Shown: in pieces, positions 58,768-64,000 of the stretch | Layout of the letters: every line of letters begins with the position of its first letter | How positions within the stretch are numbered: the first letter of the stretch is position 1 | Assembly: GCA_026260175.1 (NCBI GenBank) | Contig: JAKCWW010000103.1 | Span: 62,001 to 126,000, forward strand | DNA from: Reticulitermes lucifugus | Taxonomy: Eukaryota > Arthropoda > Insecta > Blattodea > Rhinotermitidae | Direction: 5' to 3' | Length of the DNA: 64,000 bases | Notes under the pieces: model-generated | Databases searched by the model: none | Seen by the model: the letters and a program-made list of their open reading frames with translations, nothing else | Told to the model about the DNA's origin: nothing | Program-made: the position numbers and the translations under genes

Positions 58768-60447
58768 CTGGGATAGTAGGAGTGAGGCACTCTGATGTTA
58801 CTTAGAAACTGCCGAGATTTGGGTAGGGACATGAGAAGATCGTGTGTGCTTAACGGACGTGGGCTTTAGAGGTAGACACGTGACTGGATGAAAATGATGT
58901 GAGGGACGGGATGCTAAACACTATTAGAAAAAACAGAGTAACGGCACAATAAATTTCACTTGACTCTGTCATGGCGGAAGAAGTCGCTGTCTGCACACTC
59001 GGTGGGGGAATTTGTGTGCACAGAACACTAGTTTTTCTTCGGCTGATATGCATTGTTAAAATTAATTATGACATCATGTACACTTACAGTACGTGCAGTG
59101 GGATCAATTATCAAGTGAGGAAGCTAGAATAATTGTCGGAGAGAAGCAAGGAACACATCTGCCTTCGTTGAAATTATGTCCGAAGTGGCTGATTGAAGCA
59201 ACGCCAATTTTGGCGGCTTCCAAGGCTTCATAACTACCACCCCTCAGCCAAGTAACGTTAATTTTGATTCAAGACGCTAAGAACTGAATACAAATTTTCC
59301 ACTGACGTTGCTGGTTCGCTTCGCATTAGACCCAGTGTCTCCTCCACGTTTCCTTGTAAAAAACACGCCCACATATTAAGAACTAGCCAAGTTACGTTCG
59401 GAAGCCCTTGGAGAAACATAATTAGGTTTGGGAAGAGTTTCTAAAACACATCCAAGACGATACGAAATCCAACAGAAATAAAATTCTGCTGAAGAATTCT
59501 GCAGGCTAGCAAGACTGCGAAGGCCATTGACAGCACAATTCTGTTCTTAATGTTCCGTTCCCGTTCCACTCCACAGGACCCTAGCGGTGTAGAGGGCGTT
59601 AGGCGGATTGTATTTTACGCTTATTTTCGAGTTCTTGATATATTGCAACAGGCTCAATAAAATCTCACTTAATCGTTCAAAATAGGGAAGGCCCACTTCA
59701 CTGTTTCGCGGTAATTTTGTTGTGGATATTTGTTTGGTAATGCAATTCCTGTTACAAGGACTGTTTTTGTTGTGATTTGTTGTTACATAGACTACAGGTT
59801 TTACGTTCTGTTCTATTACATCACTGCATATTCGTTTCACAAGAAGGACTATGGTAAATATTTGTGATTTTGGACGTATACCTATCCTGTCTGGAGTTCG
59901 CTAGTGATTTGGCTGACTGTTGTTGGATCAGCTTGATTACATTATTGTGTCCACGTTCAGTGTATTCTATAGCACTAATGAAGAACTACCTTTTATAATG
60001 TGGTCCATTAACTTTGAATGTTGCGTACGTTTTTACCTTTGATTTGTTTTTTTTTTCAGATGAATTTTCTGTAATTTCTTATACCAGTCCTGTACGGCAA
60101 GCATGTCTACTTGTGTTTCTGATTCGGCATAAATATCACTGTTTGTCGCAGGCTGATGGGAAAAAAACTTATGTGGGTGTTTGCCGTGTTGTTTTTTGTT
60201 TTTGTCACGCTAATGCCCTCTTTCTGTGTAATCTTAGAATCGGTGTTTTATTTTCTATTGTTCGCTAGAAGAGAGTAGTTGTTTCCTGTTTTAATGGTGC
60301 TTTGTGTAGTATACTGGAATTTCATTCTCCGCTGTCATGTTTACTCAATTACTCTGTAAAGCATATTGATTTTGTCCATGAATCCCGTAGTGTACCATTG
60401 AGCTGTAAATTCCTTGCGGTGAATTCCGTGTTCCTGCACATAGGTGG
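58768..60447. other. non-coding DNA, nothing recognised
   Basis: No exon, RNA or repeat was recognised. Short ORFs lack domains. Confidence 0.35.
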
Positions 60448-60692
60448 TACAGGTAAAGTTAAAGTTGTTCCTGTGCACGCCGTGAAGGCATAGGGACAGT
60501 GAAGATGCAGCTTCAGGCACCGGCCGATTTACCACTGGGGCCCACTGAATGGAATGGGTGGACCCCAGATCTGGTCTGGACGCTTTAGGAAAGAGAGAAA
60601 TATCTTACGTCTGTCGAGAATCTAAATATCATTCTTCGGCCATCCAACCCATAGTGTAGCTACTATGCCAATTACGATGTCCCGTCTCTTGC
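60448..60692 (-). mobile_element. near full-length SINE family A copy
   Basis: Tail ACAGGTAAAGTTAAAGTTG, then TGCACGCCGTGAAGGC, GCAGCTTCAGGCACCGGCCG, GGTCTGGACGCTTTAGG, CTGTCGAGAATCTAAAT (B-box relic) and the head AGTGTAGCTACTATGCC then GATGTCCCGTC. Confidence 0.75.
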
Positions 60693-63370
60693 ACATAGTA
60701 GGTATGGCTGTTAAACAACTCTCTTTCGGTATGATCTTATTGAATAATGCGAAATGACTGAATTAAGATCGCGGGTGCATGTGCCCTAACAGATACATCT
60801 GTTACACTGTATGTGGCTGGTAATTCAGAGTTTATAAATTTTAAAGTGTATTTTTATACGTTAATGGCTCAAAAGTTTTGATTTCGACGAATCCAATTTC
60901 TATTCCTTGTGGATGTATGCGGCCTAGGTACGTGTATTAATAGTATTTTATTTTTTTTGCTGTGTTTATATTTCCCGCTCATATAAGTTTAGCTCTTAAC
61001 TAGACTGGGGTTTGGGTTTTCTCGATACTGCGTGTTGTGCATTTGCTTATCCTGAGCTTGGATTAATAATTGCTTATATTTTGAGCTTTGAGGACATTAC
61101 TGTAAAATATTGGAGCACTCGGTTCGAAGATCGCGTGTTGTCATCTCTTACTCCTGATATAACCGTGAGGGGTTTGGCCGGTGCTCCGAGTAATTCTGTT
61201 GAGTGTATCAGTGACATTTAAGTCAGTGGCAGACATCCTTTCTTTTATGAGGTCCTGTATATGCTTTCAGATCATGCGTCTTTATGCTAGTTTTCAATTT
61301 AGCTCGCCATTTATTTTCTTGTTCCTGACTTCAGGTTAAACAGTTTCAATATTGTGATTGCAATTAGCAAATTTGTTTGTATAACGAAAGAAACAAAAAC
61401 GGGAAATGTAAGTTCATTTTTTAACACTGCTGTGCTATGTGAAAATTAAGATGGCAAGGAATAATGGAATTGTTTTGAATTTAGACGAGGAAATCTTGCA
61501 ACAGAAAGAAATAAGTAGATTATTTAAAGTTCGTTATTAACATTATACTGATAGATCCTTTAATACGTCACTGAACCTTAGAATTCTCAAATAAATAAAG
61601 AATTCTAACCACTAAAATTGTGGGCAGTCGGCTAAAAATTGCAAAGATTAGCGCAGAAATAGAATTCAAACCTTAATATCCAGTCCAGAAATCCAACTGC
61701 CCTATGGTGAAACTCGCGCCCAGTCTACGTTAACCTACCCATGATGATTGGGTCTAGCGTACTGCTAAAGCCAGTGCGCCTGCTGAATTAAGAGGGGCAC
61801 ACATGGCAGAGATAGCAATTAAAATAGTTAAAAACAGAAAAGGGCGGTTCATGTTTCTGTGTTAGAAGGAACGATGTTTGTTGACCTCGGGACAATCTTG
61901 GTTTGGGCACAGAACTTGCTTTTAAATATCAAGCACAAATTTACGTTTTATTAGAGTACTTGGACTAATGTAAAAACTCTGTATGCGTTGCATCTCACAG
62001 ATGATTTTGAGGCGTTATAAAGTCACCGAGAAAGATTTAATAATCTCGGTTTACTGGCCTCTTGAGACACACAGAGACGTTGTGAATCTAGGAAGAGTGA
62101 TTGTCTGGCAGAGACTGAGACGTGCACTGCTAAGCTACAGAAAGTGGAAATAAGTGGGAACAGATAAGTAGTTAAGGAGATGTACTAAAACAGTGCAGCA
62201 GAAACCTTCGCGAAGTTACTTTGAGTCATAAAATTGCATGTTTAGATTGCAAAGTTTACGCAATTTGCTCTGTTTTTGCAAGGCACGGAACTAATGAATG
62301 GGTTTCTTTTCTCAAGCAAAATAAATACAGTATTTTGTTTTTGTTTTATCAGCACAACTACGGAGTAAGAAAATGAATTTATAGAATTAATTAAGCAATG
62401 CTTTTTAGTATCGAAGGACTCTGAACTAAATGCCGACCTTATGGGAGGCGTGAGAGTGATTGTAAAAGGTGGTGAGTCGATTATTAGGGGAAAGGAAGTG
62501 GTCACGCAGTCTGTTATAACAAGTTATATTTAAGCCGAGAATGTTATTAGATTCACGCATTTAAGACATTATTGAATTTCGCACAAGTGTAAGGAGACGT
62601 CTGGCATGCATAAATAATTTTAAGCAACATCAATATTTTTAGTGCTTTATTAAATTAAGGATACTCTCAATTGCTAAGATTATATAGCGTTACTGATAAG
62701 TTTATAAAGTAAAGATTATGGAGCATTGATGGGCCCTCTATTATATTAGGAACAAATATTATTGAAATTTTATGTGTGAATACTTTTTTATAACATGAAC
62801 CAAAAATAAAGCATCTGAAAATATTTTCCCCCAAGTAGAGGCGTAATCTGCTTATGGAAGTCGAACAGATATTTTAGGGTTTAAGTAATTTAATTTTTTC
62901 CGGAAAATTGCTTATAATTTTGAATCTAATGTCTTTAATATTAACGATTTTTTAAAAGAAATTAAAGGAATCTTTTAGGTACGTGTTAGTAAAATAAATA
63001 ACGGTATTACCAGTCTAGTATAAGTCTCTGACAAACTGTAGACAACGTACAACACATACGTTTGTTGGCATTGGTTAACAAAACACAGAAGGTTACAAAA
63101 ATATGAGAGTAAATAAAATAGTGACCGATTTAATTTTTGCATCTTCAGGTATCCATTTGAAATTAATCCTGGGGAATCATTTACTTTCTTGCATTCCATA
63201 AATATATAACAATAAATTAATGACGAAAGTAATATAATTAAAAGTGACGAGCCATACAGAACAAATCCAAATTTTTTTACACAGCAGCTATGACGGAGTA
63301 CTATAAATTGCAAGAGTAATCGTATTCAGTGCAGTTAGACTAAGCATGTGCATGCACGTCAGTTATAGGC
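60693..63370. other. non-coding DNA, nothing recognised
   Basis: AT-rich. ORFs of up to 112 codons (62975-63313, minus) show no domain. No neuroligin exon was identified. Confidence 0.35.
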
Positions 63371-63533
63371 TAACAATGCAAGGTATACTTGGTAGCTGGA
63401 AGTATACGTGTTGACTGGAGGCTACCTAATGACTGAAGACGCCGTTATTAGCTGGTGGCCTAGGCCCTGCAGATTTTATGGTTATCGCCTCGTACTTAAC
63501 GGACTGGAGACGCAGACGTACGTAATGTGTTGG

Positions 63534-63656
63534 GAAGTAGGCACTGAGACGTAGGTGTTACAGGAAACAAATTAATTGAGTGGTAGTTGTAATAGTGAAG
63601 TAGGCACTGAGACGTAGGTGTTACGGGAAACAAATTAATTGAGTGGTAGTTGTAAT
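63534..63656. repeat. 63-bp satellite running into the gap
   Basis: GAAGTAGGCACTGAGACGTA starts at 63534 and again at 63597. The two 63-bp copies differ at about one base (ACAGGAAAC / ACGGGAAAC). Sequence from about 63400 (GCTGG, GACTGGAG and GACG motifs) may be older degenerate units. Confidence 0.8.
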
Positions 63657-64000
63657 NNNNNNNNNNNNNNNNNNNNNNNNNNNNNNNNNNNNNNNNNNNN
63701 NNNNNNNNNNNNNNNNNNNNNNNNNNNNNNNNNNNNNNNNNNNNNNNNNNNNNNNNNNNNNNNNNNNNNNNNNNNNNNNNNNNNNNNNNNNNNNNNNNNN
63801 NNNNNNNNNNNNNNNNNNNNNNNNNNNNNNNNNNNNNNNNNNNNNNNNNNNNNNNNNNNNNNNNNNNNNNNNNNNNNNNNNNNNNNNNNNNNNNNNNNNN
63901 NNNNNNNNNNNNNNNNNNNNNNNNNNNNNNNNNNNNNNNNNNNNNNNNNNNNNNNNNNNNNNNNNNNNNNNNNNNNNNNNNNNNNNNNNNNNNNNNNNNN
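63657..64000. other. assembly gap (344 N)
   Basis: All bases are N to the window end. The gap starts inside the satellite, so a collapsed tandem array is the likely cause. Confidence 0.99.

Noticed and set aside
1-63656. CRISPR arrays, operons, origins, phage or virus-like elements
   Set aside because: Searched by eye and none seen; the tandem repeats lack unique spacers and the genome is plainly eukaryotic.

Overview
This is a non-coding-rich window from an insect nuclear genome. The best guess is Blattodea (termite or cockroach). That is an inference from the recurring 3' fragments of one non-LTR retrotransposon with a conserved C-terminal tail, from the tRNA-derived SINEs ending in CTTTACC-type tails, and from the insect-type neuroligin. 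No prokaryotic genes, CRISPR arrays, functional tRNAs, rRNAs or virus-like elements were recognised. Runs of N at about 18.61-18.66 kb, 43.81-43.86 kb and 63.66-64.0 kb are assembly gaps.

The one gene recognised with certainty is a neuroligin on the minus strand. Three consecutive exons encode its C-terminal 429 residues: 52192-52343, 48402-48520 and the terminal coding exon 31361-32379. Splice phases agree at both junctions, and the introns are 3,671 and 16,022 bp. The fragment covers the end of the cholinesterase-like ectodomain, a low-complexity stalk, one transmembrane helix and a Gly/His/Pro-rich cytoplasmic tail ending in a hydrophobic PDZ-ligand-like terminus. The 5' exons are not visible and probably lie beyond the right-hand gap. 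A weak candidate first exon of an unknown plus-strand gene lies at 11328-11369, below a CRE-like site.

Layout. 1-8.7 kb: a CpG-depleted, T-rich block without recognisable exons, starting inside a LINE tail; it could be the 3' end or an intron of a methylated gene. 8.7-31 kb: CpG-normal intergenic DNA holding LINE fragments (including a decayed reverse-transcriptase core at 19.5-20.6 kb), SINEs, a mariner remnant with a SINE nested in it, hAT- and mariner-type MITEs, and near-perfect palindromes. 31-52 kb: the neuroligin 3' exons and introns, with a 31-bp minisatellite organised in 93-bp trimers, further LINE tails and SINEs, a 60-bp tandem array grown out of a LINE coding tail, and a degenerate satellite abutting the middle exon whose unit includes that exon's splice donor. 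52-63.6 kb: mostly featureless DNA (probably neuroligin intron) with scattered SINEs and an hAT-like element, ending in a 63-bp satellite at the gap.

The most unusual signal is a dispersed set of about ten short modules resembling hammerhead ribozymes (CTGANGA, short stem, GAAAC, palindromic stem III). Most carry an extra U between the CUGANGA box and stem II. Several sit at the centre of inverted repeats that would form a long stem I. They resemble the hammerheads known from Penelope-like retroelements and are the best candidates here for an undescribed element family.
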